Below are positions 1 through 11,984 of a DNA stretch of 64,000 nt, piece by piece. The stretch spans positions 84,479,163-84,543,162 of the forward strand of contig NC_089795.1 of the NCBI RefSeq assembly GCF_040412425.1, written 5' to 3'. A program made the position numbers and the translations under genes. A model generated the notes under the pieces. It was not told the origin of the DNA and ran no database searches. It saw only the letters and a list, made by a program, of their open reading frames with translations. Every line of letters begins with the position of its first letter. The stretch's first letter is position 1. Origin of the DNA: Macrobrachium rosenbergii (Eukaryota; Arthropoda; Malacostraca; Decapoda; Palaemonidae).

Positions 1-237
1 AGCCCTCTAGCCTCAGTAGTTTTTTATTTTATTTAAGGTTAAAATTAGCCATAGCCGTGCTTCTGGCAACGATATAGGATATGCCATCACCGGGTCGTGG
101 TTAAAGTTTCATGGACTGCGGCTCATAAAGCATTATACCGAGACCACCGAAAGACAGGTCTGTTTTCGGTGGTCTGTAAAGAAAACTGGACTGCGCCGAA
201 GAAACTTTGGCCCATTTTTTACTTGTTTATGTTGAGA
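1..237 (+). repeat. Interspersed repeat R1, copy 1
   Basis: Begins agccctctagcctcagtagt and ends at a block with cgccgaagaaac then tttttacttgttta. The same consensus recurs at 21616-21843 (+) and 61308-61595 (-). No coding potential is visible. It is probably a short interspersed element of the host lineage; its 5' end may lie outside the window. Confidence 0.7.
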
Positions 238-329
238 TTCACTATTTCATAAATTTCCTCTACAATTGTTGTAACCTTTTACTCTTTCATTTTCATCTAT
301 GCTTGTTCTTGCATTGAATTTGAATTGAT

Positions 330-572
330 TATAAAATTTAGGCCAAAGGTAAGGCGCTGGGACCTATGAGGTCATTCAGCGCTGAAAGGGAAATTGAGAG
401 AGAAAAGCTTTTAAAGGCGTAACAGGAGGAAAACCTCGCAGTTGCACTATGAAACAAGTATTAGGAGAGGGTAGAAAGCAAGGAAGAAGAAAAGAATGTT
501 ACTATGAGGTACAGCAAAAGGAATTACAAACCTGTGGGCTGCAGCTATAGCTCAAGGACGCTGCAGAGAATT
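330..572 (+). repeat. SINE-like repeat S1, copy 1
   Basis: Contains the marker blocks gcgctgggacctatgaggtc, attcagcgctgaaa, aacaggaggaaaacctcgca and gttgcactatgaaac. The same order of blocks is found at 1050, 1540 (inverted), 10065 and 39972 (inverted), about 240 bp each. No reading frame is conserved, which fits a short non-autonomous retroelement. Confidence 0.75.
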
Positions 573-1049
573 TATCTAATATCTTCTACAGTGCACCATG
601 ATTTCACTGACGGCACTACAGCCTTTACGGGGAATTCCCCTTGTATTTTACCGTCTCACTTTCACCCTTCTCTTCACTGTAACGATGGAAGCTTCAATCA
701 CCGCATCCAATCCGGGCGCAGAGCCCGTTGTACCAAAAAGGACACTATCTGTAAAGACTGAAAACTATTGTCTAGTTCAACTTTCATATATAACGAATAC
801 ATTTTTCAGTTTTTATCCGCCCTCTCTGTCCCGTTCACTTATCAGACCCTTCGTATTAATTTTGTTATCTTAACCAAAAACCCTTTCTGACAGGGATACG
901 ATGACCAAACTTTACTTTGCACGTGATGTGAACTACTGCGGACAATATCCCTGCAAACTCACTCCGATTTAAGTTTCCTTCTTCCCAAGCATCCCTGTCT
1001 ATCAGCTGATTTTGCAATCAAATGTTCTTACAGAGAACAGATCAGAATA
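573..1049. other. Non-coding, nothing recognised
   Basis: Two overlapping open stretches of 85-91 codons occur here. They have no splice context, no domain similarity and biased composition. I see no supported gene or repeat in this interval. Confidence 0.5.
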
Positions 1050-1288
1050 TAGAATTTAAGCCAAATCAGTGACTGGGACCTTCAGGTCTTCAGCACTGAA
1101 ACGGATATTGACAGTAAAAATGTTGTTGAAAGTTTAACAGGAGGAAAACCTCAAAGCAGTTGCACTATGATTTAATTGTCAGGATAGGGTGGAAAGTAAC
1201 ATGTGGAAAAAGAGAATCTGATTTTGAAGGTACAGGAAAAGGATCTGAAAGAGTTGCAGTTAGGGGCCGAAGGGACGTTGCAAAAGAA
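1050..1288 (+). repeat. SINE-like repeat S1, copy 2
   Basis: Shows the S1 order: gactgggaccttcaggtc, cagcactgaaacgg, aacaggaggaaaacctcaaa, gttgcactatga and a terminal ggggccgaagggacgttgca. It is diverged from copy 1 and is not a tandem unit, because unrelated sequence separates the two. Confidence 0.75.
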
Positions 1289-1539
1289 TCTAACGTAATG
1301 CCAAATGCACAGCGTGAATCAATCAATTAGTAAATAATTCGATTACGGGTTTCTTACAGCTCAAGCGCCTTCACAGTCTTGGTTCTTCAACTCACTTCAA
1401 GCCAGGTTTGAAGTCATCAACCTTTAAACTACTTGAAAATTAATATTTTAATAAAAATAACTACAGCCACTAACCTCCCCATAGAGGAGGGGCAGTGGTC
1501 AATGCAGTTCACGCAGTACACTGCAGACATGGGAAGGGT

Positions 1540-1782
1540 TCTTTGCAGGGGTCCCTTCGGCCCTTAGTTTCAACCTCATTCCATTTCAGGTACCTCCATT
1601 CATACTCTCTTCTTCCACCTTACTTCCCACCTTCTCCAACAATTGATTCCTAGTGCAATAAAACGAGGTTTTCCTCCTGTTACAACTTAAAACCTTTTAA
1701 CCCTCAGTTTCCTTTCACCGCTGAATATCCTCATAGGTCCCAGTGCTTGGCCTTGACCAAATGTTATATTCAATTTCCATTT
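1540..1782 (-). repeat. SINE-like repeat S1, copy 3 (inverted)
   Basis: Reverse complement of the S1 consensus, seen as gtcccttcggcccttag, gttttcctcctgttacaa and cataggtcccagtgcttgg. With copies 1 and 2 this makes three S1 insertions within 1.5 kb. Confidence 0.75.
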
Positions 1783-2685
1783 CCATACAAATTTTTCTTT
1801 TAAAGTTTCCATCTACTGCATTCACAGATGATGCTTTGATGGCGTTCAGATAATAGATAAAATGACACTTACAACTGCATATAATCAAGTAAATTTAAAA
1901 TTCAGTCAAGTCTTTTTGGCGGAGACGAGGAAAAGGAGAGAGAGGTACTCTTTAAAACAAACTTAGAAGGCGACAAAGACTATTGACATTGGCTCTCTCA
2001 TTTTTTTTTATATGAACGATTAGCTTTTAAAACGTCCGACAGAATCTCTTCTTTGAAAGTTGGTCTCGAACTAAAGTTATGATAACGTTATAGAAATATT
2101 TTGTGATAGTCGTGACCTTCCTCTCTCCGGAACAGCTTGCCAACTCTTGGTTTGTTTTAGTGATTTGATCCAAGGATCTCTGAGTCCAAGACAAGCATTC
2201 AACGAATCAATAGTCATTCCCGATGCACGACATGGAGGTAAATAAAAAAAAAAAAAGAACAGAGATCCCTCTCAAGGCCGAATCCAAACTTTTTTCCTCA
2301 GCAGGTATCTTTTCGGCAAAACTGCAGTTCCGTAGACTTAGCCCATTTGCGAAAAAAAAAGTCCCAAAAAGTAATTTCATGGCATTTTATGATCTGCTGC
2401 TGGTTTGATAGGCTGCAGTACGCCTTCATTAGTGTCCCGTAAAATGGCAATGCTGAGGTGATTTTATCCCTCACCACTGGACTGCATGGAATTGCTCCTT
2501 CAGAGGCTGTCGTGGATTGAAGTTCACTGTATAATTCAAGGAAGGTAATAATTACTACCCTGATGCAATAATCAAATTGCAATAATAATAATATAGGTTC
2601 TATTGCGTTTTTATTTTTTATCAGTTTGTTCATTTATCTTTGTTCTAATAACTGATCTCCTCTGTATTTCCCATTACCTTTCTGT
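1783..2685. other. Non-coding, nothing recognised
   Basis: AT-rich sequence with short open frames on both strands at 2223-2633 that overlap antisense and contain homopolymer runs. No splice-bounded exon, domain or repeat family was recognised. Confidence 0.5.
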
Positions 2686-2689
2686 TACT

Positions 2690-2825
2690 TCGAGAGGAAT
2701 GAACATCACATTCTTGGAAGCTTGAATTTCAAGTCAGTGTGTTGAACTACTTTGTGGTTTGTCCTATATGAATAGGGCCTGACTTATGGTCTAAAGACGG
2801 AACACACATAATAATAATTTGGCAG
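2690..2825 (+). mobile_element. LINE 3' tail L1, copy 1
   Basis: Contains ttggaagcttgaatttcaag followed by cctatatgaatagg and then an (ATA)n stretch, the 3' end signature also seen at 7395-7720, 9300-9720, 20010-20110 and 63400-63600. No reverse transcriptase coding sequence remains here. Confidence 0.6.
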
Positions 2826-2845
2826 CAGACTCTTTTAAACAGGGA

Positions 2846-4184
2846 CTTTGAATATTATTGCTGCTTCAGCTGCATTTATTTTGTAGAAGACTTTTTCATT
2901 TTCCTTATTGAGGACTTCTCTTTCAGTGGAGGGACACCAACAAGAATTCGAATTTGTCATTTCATGGGGGAAAAGTCAAAACAAATTCTAAACTTTATAT
3001 ATTCTATACAGTTGGTTCTATACAATTGTTGAACTTGACGCGTGCCCTGACAGACTCTTCTGTCATTCTCCAGCGGGAGCAAGTAGAGGACTGGCAGATT
3101 GCATAGGTCCTTCTGGAAATCGTACACGGGCTTCACCCCGGGGTTGTCAGTGGATGGCGAATAAATCTTATAATTTAGTCAGCGAACTTCAAGCCACCCG
3201 TGATCTGGCGAAGCTCGAAAATGACAGATCTTCGCAACCTGGGAATGTCATTCAATCCAGCGTTCCCATTGGCCTGCTGTGCGTGATGTCCCCGGCTGAC
3301 ATCATCGGTAGTTTGCTGCTATTGACCGTGGATGAATCTGTCAGGATCTTTCTGTCGTACGTCGGGGGGGATTGTCTCGAAGGGCGCCCGTCGCTCATCA
3401 GGGGCATTCCATCTCCGCGTTGTCGTTTACAAAATATAAGTATGATTTGGCGGGTGTTCTGCATTATTCGACGTCTGCGCCTGCTAGATCAGCATTTCAT
3501 CGCCAGGTAAACCAACAATGAATACGACGCATTCATCTTAAAATTAAATGCCAATTTAAGAAGAATAATGCAGAACACCCGCCAAATACAACGAATACCT
3601 GAAAACGACAACCCGGGAGAATGAGATGCCCCTGATGATGAGCAGGCGCCCTCGAGACAATCCCCAACTACGACAGAAAGAGTAGATAATGACATCATTC
3701 ATCCGCAGCCCAATAGCAGCCAAACTACCGATGATGTCAGCCGGCGACATCACGCAACGGCAGGCCAATGGGAACGCTGGAATGAATGACATTCCCAGGT
3801 TGCGAAGATCTGTCAGGATCGAGCTTGCCGCAGAAATTTGGCTTGAAGTTCGCTGACTGCAACCAATCAGAATTCGCCATCCATGACCCCCGCTGAAGCC
3901 CGTGTATAAAATTCAGAAGGACCTATGGAATCTGCCAGTCCTCTACTAGCTCCTGCTGGAGAATGACAGAAGAGTCTGTCGAAACGCGTCGCGGCAACAA
4001 TTGTATAGAACCAACTGTATAGAATATATAAAGAAGCAGAATCCAGATTTTGACTTTTCCCCATGAAATGACAATATAGGCGAGCTGTTAGCACGCACCT
4101 CCACTGAAGAGAAGTCCGCAATAAGGAAAAATAGAAAAAGTCTTCATTAAAATAAAATGCAGCTGAAGCAGCAATAATATTCAA
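2846..4184. repeat. 1.3 kb imperfect inverted repeat (foldback element)
   Basis: The left half (about 2846-3490) reads as the reverse complement of the right half (about 3540-4184). Shared anchors include ttgctgcttcagctgcattt, tatacagttggttctataca, tgtcattctccagc, cattggcctgc, gctgacatcatcggtag and gcgggtgttctgcattattc. The centre is about 50 bp. The arms are diverged by substitutions and small indels. Open frames on both strands mirror each other and carry no domain I recognise. A foldback DNA element or an old local inverted duplication would both fit. Confidence 0.75.
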
Positions 4185-4508
4185 TAATAATAATAGTAAT
4201 AAAACAAGGTGTCACCCGTGACAAAGAAAATGCAAAAAATGGAAACAGCAAAAACATGAAAATCCCTTGACAGACTCTGAGGACCGTCACCCCTTTTATT
4301 TTTAGCAAAACCACAGCCTTCTAAAATGAATGACTGCCTTCCTGTACGAACAACATATTTTCCACGGTTGCATTCACTTGACCTCTTTCTTTAGAGATCG
4401 CCCTAAGGGCAAATGTCTGTGCTGATAAATTCTATCTCTCGGTATGAAAAGGATTGTGAAATATCTTTTCTTCGATATAATGTAAAGATGTTGCATTCCT
4501 TAATCTAC

Positions 4509-4509
<1 letters not shown>

Positions 4510-4582
<73 letters not shown>
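4510..4582. repeat. (TA)n microsatellite
   Basis: Near-uninterrupted TA dinucleotides flanking the left side of the MITE at 4584-4866. Confidence 0.9.
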
Positions 4583-4583
<1 letters not shown>

Positions 4584-4585
<2 letters not shown>

Positions 4586-4866
4586 CGAATTTTATCACAT
4601 CACCGTGAATCATATACAAGCATTGCTACAAACATCCTATGATATCCACTGCTTTTACCTCGGAAATAATATATTTTCACATATATTACCCGAAGAGGAA
4701 TTTTTTAGTTGATAATAAGTTCTTCGTCTCGTGGGCTCGAACCATGGAAGACAAGAACTCAGGACCACAGTGACGCATTTAACCACACAGGTAACATATG
4801 ACATGAAAATATATTATTTCCGAGGTAAAGCGAATTGTATACAAAGGACGTTTGTAGCTTATCAGC
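4584..4866. mobile_element. MITE M1 copy 1, embedded in TA microsatellites
   Basis: About 280 bp with terminal inverted repeats. The left end reads gctacaaacatcctatg and then tacctcggaaataatatatt; the right end is the reverse complement, aatatattatttccgaggta then aaaggacgtttgtagct. Both sides are (TA)n. The interior is short, with no reading frame. A second copy lies at 13411-13732. The middle has gggctcgaacc, a possible tRNA B-box-like sequence on the minus strand, which may be chance. Confidence 0.75.
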
Positions 4867-5539
<673 letters not shown>

Positions 5540-5675
5540 AAACAAAATTAAATCACAAAATTTTAATTTATCAAGAAAATTAAATCACAAAACTTTAATT
5601 TATCAAGAAAATGAAATCACAAAACTTTAATTTATCAAGAAAATTAAATCACAAAACTTTAATTTATCAAGAAAT
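5540..5675. repeat. 32 bp minisatellite, about four copies
   Basis: Unit aaattaaatcacaaaacttt followed by aatttatcaaga, repeated with few substitutions. AT-rich and non-coding. Confidence 0.85.
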
Positions 5676-6723
5676 TAAATTAATCAAGCAAAATTTAAAC
5701 TATCAAGAATTACTCAAGATTTGAAAAGAAAATCTTAAGAAATGAAAATTAAATTATGTATGCAATGTTAAATTATCAAGAAATATTTAAAATGCTAAGT
5801 AAATAAATGTTAAATCACCTATAAAAATCAAGAGATTGCAAACACAAGAACACATGAAAACAGACAAAAGATTTATCAATAATAATTTCACTAAGACAAA
5901 AATTTCCTAATACACCTTATTATACCATGGTAATAATAAGTAAAATTCACTTGTAAAATTCACTTTACCTTACACATGCTTGTGAAAACCTTTGTAAACT
6001 CTGGCAGCTGCTTGTAATTCACAAAACACACTTTTTTACCAGATGCCGTTACTGCAAAATAATTTTACTAAATTCAGACCTCAAAAGCTAATACTAACTC
6101 CAGTGACCACAAATATTTTACGTTAATTATCACTCTTTTTAAAAATGAGAGAGAGAGGGAACCAGACTTAACGGTCTCTGACATAAGAATGAAAAAAAAT
6201 TAATCTGAGGATTCCAGTATGAAATGAAACATATGACGTCATTAAGGCATTTTGGGTACGAAACACAAGAGAAAAGTTCTAGAAGCAGGGAGGTGACGAC
6301 ACTTCCAGTAAAACGTTTTGAATGATACACCTGCCATGTGCTTCTGTGCAACACTTGTTTTCAAAAGGGCATACATGACCAGAGCCATGTATGTAACATT
6401 ATTCTCGTATGAGACAAAGCTTTAACAGTAATCTTTACACGATCTAAACTGGCTAATTATCACTGGCATGTTATGAACAGAATCAGCAATTGTTATCCCC
6501 AACCTGTCAACACGTTATCTTTTTAATCTCTCTCTCTTCTGCTACTGCTCTATTATCAAGAAAGATACTATTAATTCTAAATCACTAAGTCTTTTGTGAG
6601 ATCTGATAATAAAATACATACGATATTTCAACAATCTTTATCATTACACATAATACATGGTAAATGAATGATTAAATATATCAAAATTATAGGAGGATAT
6701 ATGTATTACAAGGCAGCATCATG

Positions 6724-6725
<2 letters not shown>
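5676..6725. other. AT-rich non-coding
   Basis: Continues with decayed aatttaaa/tatcaag units to about 5800, then unique sequence. No gene or repeat supported. Confidence 0.5.

Positions 6726-6813
<88 letters not shown>
6726..6813. repeat. (TA)n microsatellite
   Basis: About 44 TA units, followed by short CA/TG-rich sequence to about 6890. Confidence 0.9.
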
Positions 6814-6816
<3 letters not shown>

Positions 6817-7145
6817 GTTGCATGTCTATGCAAACGCATAATACACGCCACACACATACACATATATATATATCTGTGTGTGTGTCCTATGTGTTTGCGC
6901 AGACACATGCAACAAAGACAGACATGCATGTGCATATTTACAGGAATGATGAGCTGAAAAGGCTACCGACATCTGCTTCCTCTGTTGTAAAAAGAATGAC
7001 GAAAAGAAGCAATTGTTAAACAAGAAAATATAATTACTTACGTTTCCCTCTCCTTTAGGAAACAAGAATCGGGACTAGGGAGATGGTTGGTTAATGCTTA
7101 AGGATTAAAAGTAAAAGTATATAATTGAAATTTTTTTTTTTACAG

Positions 7146-7192
7146 AAATCGAGGCAAAATGGTCTTCTTAAGCAGCAGACCAGCGTTAAGAG
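7146..7192 (+). CDS. Candidate small exon, possible alternative 5' exon
   Basis: An eleven-T polypyrimidine tract and acag precede the segment, and a consensus donor gtaagt follows it. An ATG in good context (caaaATGg, 7159) opens MVFLSSRPALR, which ends in phase 1. That phase would fit the Ig exon at 17225, but it carries no signal peptide. Supported only by splice signals and an open frame. Confidence 0.25.
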
Positions 7193-7393
7193 GTAAGTTT
7201 AACATCAATTTCGGGATTCTTATTGCATATTTTTGATTAGGCAGAGAGATGACGTTTGCAGATGCAGCTTCCGGCAAGTGAACATTAGGAAACGTTGTTG
7301 TAATTGGTGATAACGATACTGTAAATATTTAAATTAATTCCCCGCCCTTTGAATTAACTGGATGTTTATTAATTCACGTGATATTTTGAACAG

Positions 7394-7394
<1 letters not shown>

Positions 7395-7469
<75 letters not shown>

Positions 7470-7720
7470 AAGATGAACCCTATTCATATGGAACAAGCCC
7501 ACCACAGGGGCCATTGACTTGAAATTCAAGCTTCCAAAGCATATTATGGCGTTCATTCGAAAGAAGTGACAGAGGATAAATACAGAAAGTGGAGATAGTT
7601 ATTAGAACAACAGATAAAACAAATAAATAAATAAATAAATAAATAAAAATGTAAGTAAATGATTAAAATACGAGAATTGTATTAAGGTAGTAACGCGTTG
7701 CAACTTCTCTTGAACTTCCG
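7395..7720 (-). mobile_element. LINE 3' tail L1, copy 2
   Basis: On the minus strand it runs from ggaacttcggaagttcaaga through cttggaagcttgaatttcaa and tccatatgaatagg to a terminal (AAT)n tract (7396-7467). The first part matches the reverse transcriptase C-terminal end seen at 9600-9690. A 5'-truncated CR1/L2-type insertion with a microsatellite tail is the likely reading. An (AAAT)n stretch at 7618-7646 lies inside it. Confidence 0.65.
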
Positions 7721-8084
7721 AAGTTCCAAATGATGAGAATAAGAATCTTTGGCTAGAAACAGACGTTACCCTCATTTCGAAATACTCCCGATCTGCTCTT
7801 GTCGAAGATCCCCAAGTCACGTGACACAGGAAGCGACCCATCCAGATAAAAGAGTGTCCGTTTGTCCGAATAACGGAGGGTTGTCAGACCAAGTTGAAAG
7901 CCGACTTCGAATGTCCAGATAGCTAGATGGCGCTATCCGTTGTCTGTGATAATCACTACAGGAAATTTTAAGTGTTAAATGTTCTTCTGTTATGTCAGTT
8001 TGTGCTTTTTTTTCCTCATACTAACTCACTGGAAATGTCATTTAGATAAACGTGAATTTTCACTTCTTTTTTTTTTTATTTCAC
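7721..8084. other. Non-coding, nothing recognised
   Basis: Unique sequence with no splice-bounded open frame or recognised repeat. Confidence 0.45.
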
Positions 8085-8720
8085 TCGGTTTCGATCGCTC
8101 ATAAGTTTAAAATGTTGGTTTCATTCGGTCGCTTATAATGTTTAAAATGTTAGTTTTGTTCGATAGCTTATATGTTTAAATGTTAGTTTCATTCGATCGC
8201 TTATATGTTTAAATGTTAGTTTTATTCAATCGATTATATGTTGAAAAAGTTAGTTTTATTCGATCGCTTAAATGTTTAAATGTTAGTTTCATTCGATCGC
8301 TTATATGTTTAAATGTTAGTTTCATTCGATCTATTATATGTTAAAAATGTTAGTTTCATTCGATCGCTTATATGTTTAAATGTAAGTTTTATTCGATCGC
8401 TTATATATTTAAAATGTTGAGTTTTATTCGATCGATTATATGTTTAAATGTTAGTTTTATTCGATCGATTATATGTTAAAAATGCTAGTTTCATTCGGTC
8501 GCTTATATGTTTAAATGTAAGTTTTATTCGATCGATTATATGTTTAGTTTCATTCGATCGCTTATATGTTTAAATGCTAGTTTCATTCGATCGCTCATAT
8601 GTTTAAAATGTTAAGTTTTATTCGATCGATTATATGTTTAAATGTCAGCCTCATTCGATCGCCTATATGTTTAAAATGTTAGTCTTATACGATCGATTAT
8701 GAGTTCAAATGTTTGTTTTA
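8085..8720. repeat. 33 bp minisatellite with CGATCG core
   Basis: Unit close to ttcattcgatcgcttatatg followed by tttaaatgttagt, about 19 copies with variants (cgattatatg, aatgtaag). Each full unit has a CGATCG palindrome. It translates to nothing consistent. Confidence 0.9.
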
Positions 8721-9017
8721 TGTGTTAGTTAATCCGCTTGTTGGTTTCACAGATTTGTACTACACCTCTTTTTTTTTCAGGTTCCTTTATAGGCTCCTAT
8801 CTCCTCTGTGACGTTGGTGATGTTTGTGGGTTTGACACATGAATGTACGGTGTTTGTTTATGATGATAACAGAGATACTGAAGTAGTTACCATATAGTTT
8901 CATTTGTCTACTGAAGTAGACAGAGAAATAGAAACGGAAAAATAATATTCTGAACTGACTAAAGTCTAAACTGATCTCATGATACTGATGAAATGAGTTA
9001 AGTATACCTTAGTTTTA

Positions 9018-9270
9018 CCAGACCACTGAGCTGATTAACAGCTCTCCTAGGGCTGGCCCGAAGGATTAGACTTATTTAACGTGGCTAAGAACCAATTGGT
9101 TCCTTAGCAACGGGACCTACAGCTTATTGTGGAATCCGAACCAAATTAATAGCGAGAAATGAATTTCTGTCACCAGAAATAAATGCCCCTAACTCTTCAT
9201 TAGCCGGGCGGAGAGGCGAACTCGGCCTAGCGAGTTGCCAGGACACAACTCTACCGACTCGCCCAAGGAA
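9018..9270 (-). mobile_element. tRNA-like SINE
   Basis: Contains cccgaaggattagacttatt, aagaaccaattggttcctta, acgggacctacagcttattg and tggaatccgaacc. On the minus strand the right end reads ttgggcgagtcggtagagtt and then gccgagttcgcctc, with tRNA A-box- and B-box-like spacing, so transcription would run right to left. I recognise this as a repeat style common in decapod genomes; the tRNA parent is not assigned. Confidence 0.65.
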
Positions 9271-9299
9271 GAGCTTATGAAAGGAGTTACTTCACTGTC

Positions 9300-9303
9300 T
9301 TCT

Positions 9304-9377
<74 letters not shown>

Positions 9378-9720
9378 TACATGAAACCTATTCATATTGA
9401 GCAAGTCCACAGGGGCCACTGACTTGAAATTCCAGCTTCCAAAGAATATGGTGTTCATTAGGAAGAAGTCAGAGGAAGTAAAGTGAAATACAAAAAGAAG
9501 AGACACCACTTATGAAAAAAATTAATAGACAGGTAAATAGATAAAAATGTATCAGAATGCAAGAAGAAGAATATTAGGGTAGCAATGCGTTGCATTTTCG
9601 CTTGAACTTCTGAAGTTCCGATTGCACGACATCCTCTGGGAGGCTGTTCCACAGACCAACGGTGTGGGGAATAAAGGACCTGTAGTTCCATATAATCGTT
9701 GAGAGTCTTCACAAATGCTG
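9300..9720 (-). mobile_element. LINE 3' end L1, copy 3, with reverse transcriptase C-terminal codons
   Basis: On the minus strand, about 9690-9590 translates as a conserved RT tail: FIPHTVGLWNSLPEDVV, then QKFKRKCNAL and a stop. After it come the 3' UTR with ttggaagctggaatttcaag and a terminal (AAT)n tract at 9304-9374. The motif W-N-S-L-P near the end of RT is typical of CR1/L2/Jockey-type LINEs. Everything 5' of this has been lost, as in 5' truncation. This copy identifies the family of the other four tails. Confidence 0.75.
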
Positions 9721-10064
9721 GAAAGGACAGTTACTATAGTACTGTCAGTCTCTCTTCAAGTAACTGACTTGTAGCGCTTTGTTCGATGCATTAATGTATT
9801 ATATCATAATTATGTTATCACTGCATATTATTCTCTTCAAAATAAGGTTAATTTCTGCTAGGCAAAATTTTAATGCTAATGAATGTTACCGACATAAACG
9901 TAAGATACTAAGAATTAGATTATTTATTGTTAAAAGTATCTCGTGGACTTTGAAAATACCTACTCTAAATGTTGATTGACTTATCATTTATTGAAACTGT
10001 AGCTGGAAATCCTATGAAAATTCAAAGCTGATAAGTAAAAAGTGTCATAGATGCTGAGATAGAA
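9721..10064. other. Non-coding
   Basis: No recognised element or exon. Confidence 0.45.
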
Positions 10065-10298
10065 TATAGAATATAGGCCAAAGGCCAAGCGCTGGGACCT
10101 GTGAGGTCATTCAGCGCTGAAAGCGAAATTGACAGCAAGAGCTCTGAGAGGTGCAACAGGAGGAAGACCTCGCAGTTGCACTATGAAACAATTGTTAGCA
10201 GAGAGTAGAAAGCCAGATGGGAGAAAGAGAATATGCACAAAGGTACAGTGAAAAGAATGAAAGAGGTAGCAGCTAGGGGCCGAAGGGACGTTGCAAAG
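10065..10298 (+). repeat. SINE-like repeat S1, copy 4
   Basis: A well-preserved S1 unit: gcgctgggacctgtgaggtc, aacaggaggaagacctcgca, gttgcactatgaaac and ggggccgaagggacgttgca. Confidence 0.8.
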
Positions 10299-10439
10299 AC
10301 CCTATGAGGTGCGCTGACGTCACTACCCACCTAAGGGGTAGGTACCGAGATGAAATCTGACTTATCTTGAAAAGGACTGACTGATTCGTCCAGAATTCAT
10401 CCACGAGGAAGCGAGTGAAGTCTTCCTCTTGATCTGTAG

Positions 10440-10564
10440 ATTCAAATGGTCCATCCTCCTCTTGCAGGAGTGGCTGTAGCGGTCGTGACGATGACGCTGT
10501 GGACAGGAGTCACCTGTGACTGCCCCAGGATCAAGGACGTCATTTCGCTCAGCGAATCCTTCAG
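10440..10564 (+). CDS. Signal-peptide exon, likely start of left Tie-like receptor gene
   Basis: The segment is preceded by cctcttgatctgtag and followed by the donor gtgaga. ATG at 10446 opens 39 codons: MVHPPLAG, a hydrophobic core VAVAVVTMTLW, then TGVTC with a plausible cleavage site, then DCPRIKDVISLSESF. This is a classic secretory signal peptide. It ends in phase 2, which matches the open frame of the exon at 11900. It lies upstream of the receptor exons on the same strand. Linkage to them is inferred, because no transcript is available and 11 kb of repeats intervene. Confidence 0.55.
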
Positions 10565-10579
10565 GTGAGATGAAGATCC

Positions 10580-11185
10580 TTATTTTTTTTAACAAGATAG
10601 AGGAAGCTGCTTTTTTTTTTTTACAAGATAGGGGGAACCTGCTTTTTTTAGAGTTGCTTTTTAACAAAATAGAGGAAGCTGTTTTTCACAAGATCGAGAA
10701 AGCTGCTTTTTTCAACAAAATAGTGGAAGCTGCTTTTGTTTCAACAAGGCAGAGGAAGCTCCTTTTTTTACCATATAAATTTGCTTTTCAACAAAATAGA
10801 GGAAGCTGCTTTTTCTTTGCAAAGTAGAGGAAGCGATTGTTTTTTACAAAATAGTGGAGGCTTTTTTTTTTTTTACAAGACAGAGGAAGTGGCATTTTTG
10901 GCAAGCTACCGGAAGCTGCTTTTCCTCACAAGATGGAGGAAGCTGCCATTTTACCTGATAAGGGAAGCTGCGTTTTCATCAGACAGAGGTAGCTGCTGTT
11001 TCTGACAAGACAGACGAAACTACTTTTCTGACAAAATTGAGGAAGCTGTATTTCTGACCAGGTAGAAAAGGCTGCTTTTTTTTGGACAAGGTAGAAGCTT
11101 CTTTTTTCTCACAAGGTAGAAGAAGCTGCCATTTTTATCGACAAGATAGAGGAAGCCTTATCTCTTTAACGAGATAGAGGAAGCA
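10580..11185. repeat. About 32 bp minisatellite (gaggaagctgc-tttt)
   Basis: About 19 copies of a unit close to aacaagatagaggaagctgc followed by a T run and ttca. It starts 15 bp after the donor of the signal-peptide exon, so it fills the start of that intron. Apparent open frames are repeat artefacts. Confidence 0.9.
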
Positions 11186-11486
11186 AAGAGAAGGCTGAGG
11201 CTTATTCACGGTGGCAGTGAGAAGGGAACACAGAAGCAAGAAGAGTATAACTTTCATAACATGATAATTCATGGCCTCTCCACTCCATTTTATAAACGAC
11301 AAGTCTCTACATTATCGAATTTTTATTACTGATTGCATTGTTGTAGTTATTTTACTCTTCTCAGCCTGATCCCTAGTCGCGGCCGCCGTTTTTAGGCAAC
11401 CCTTATGCTCGTGCGTATGTTTGAACCCTTTTTTAGTACAAATTATTATTATTAATTACTAATTTAACCGGTAAATTCGATCCTCT

Positions 11487-11489
<3 letters not shown>

Positions 11490-11548
<59 letters not shown>
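11490..11548. repeat. (ATT)n microsatellite
   Basis: About 19 ATT/TTA units with no attached LINE tail recognised. Confidence 0.85.
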
Positions 11549-11550
<2 letters not shown>

Positions 11551-11899
11551 GAAATAAGACGCCTAAGAGCTCAAAATAAATGCAGATGTTTTCTATCTAA
11601 TATTTTATATTCAAAAGGCACCACACTAATGCAATAATAACTGGTCTGCCATTCACTTTTCTCCACTCGTTAAATTGGTTTAGAACATTCAGTGAAAGAC
11701 ACTGTATTCCTTTCAATCGTATAAAAAAATGATTATATTACCGCTGTTAAATCGCGAGAGGCATCATTTCTTTTATAAGAAAGAATTACGTTTTTAAACA
11801 CTGCTCATAATTTACTGTTGACATCAGTTAAGATTCTGAATGTTAGAATCAATCCTCTCTCTCCCATTTTATGCTCAGTTCTTTTTCATTTGTTTACAG

Positions 11900-11963
11900 G
11901 TGTGACAAAGAATGCATGTCAACAGGAGGGAAACCTGTCTACGGAACTTTGGTCTACGGCCAG
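11900..11963 (+). CDS. Candidate second exon of left receptor gene
   Basis: Acceptor tttgtttacag, donor gtactg. Read in phase 2 from the signal-peptide exon it is fully open: CDKECMSTGGKPVYGTLVYGQ (21 codons), ending in phase 0. The matched phase and the open frame support it. However, the following Ig exon needs phase 1, so an exon is missing, a base is missing, or the exon is unrelated. Confidence 0.35.
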
Positions 11964-11984
11964 GTACTGTCATGAACTTGCCTT

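Noticed and set aside
504..873. Overlapping open frames of 85-91 codons
   Set aside because: No splice signals, domains or repeat-independent support.
2223..2633. Antisense pair of open frames
   Set aside because: Homopolymer-rich, mutually overlapping, no domain; chance frames.
7374..7556. Poly-Asn open frames at 7.4 and 9.3 kb
   Set aside because: Translation of (AAT)n tails of LINE fragments.
8085..8720. CRISPR-like array
   Set aside because: Units are direct tandem copies without unique spacers, and the genome is animal.
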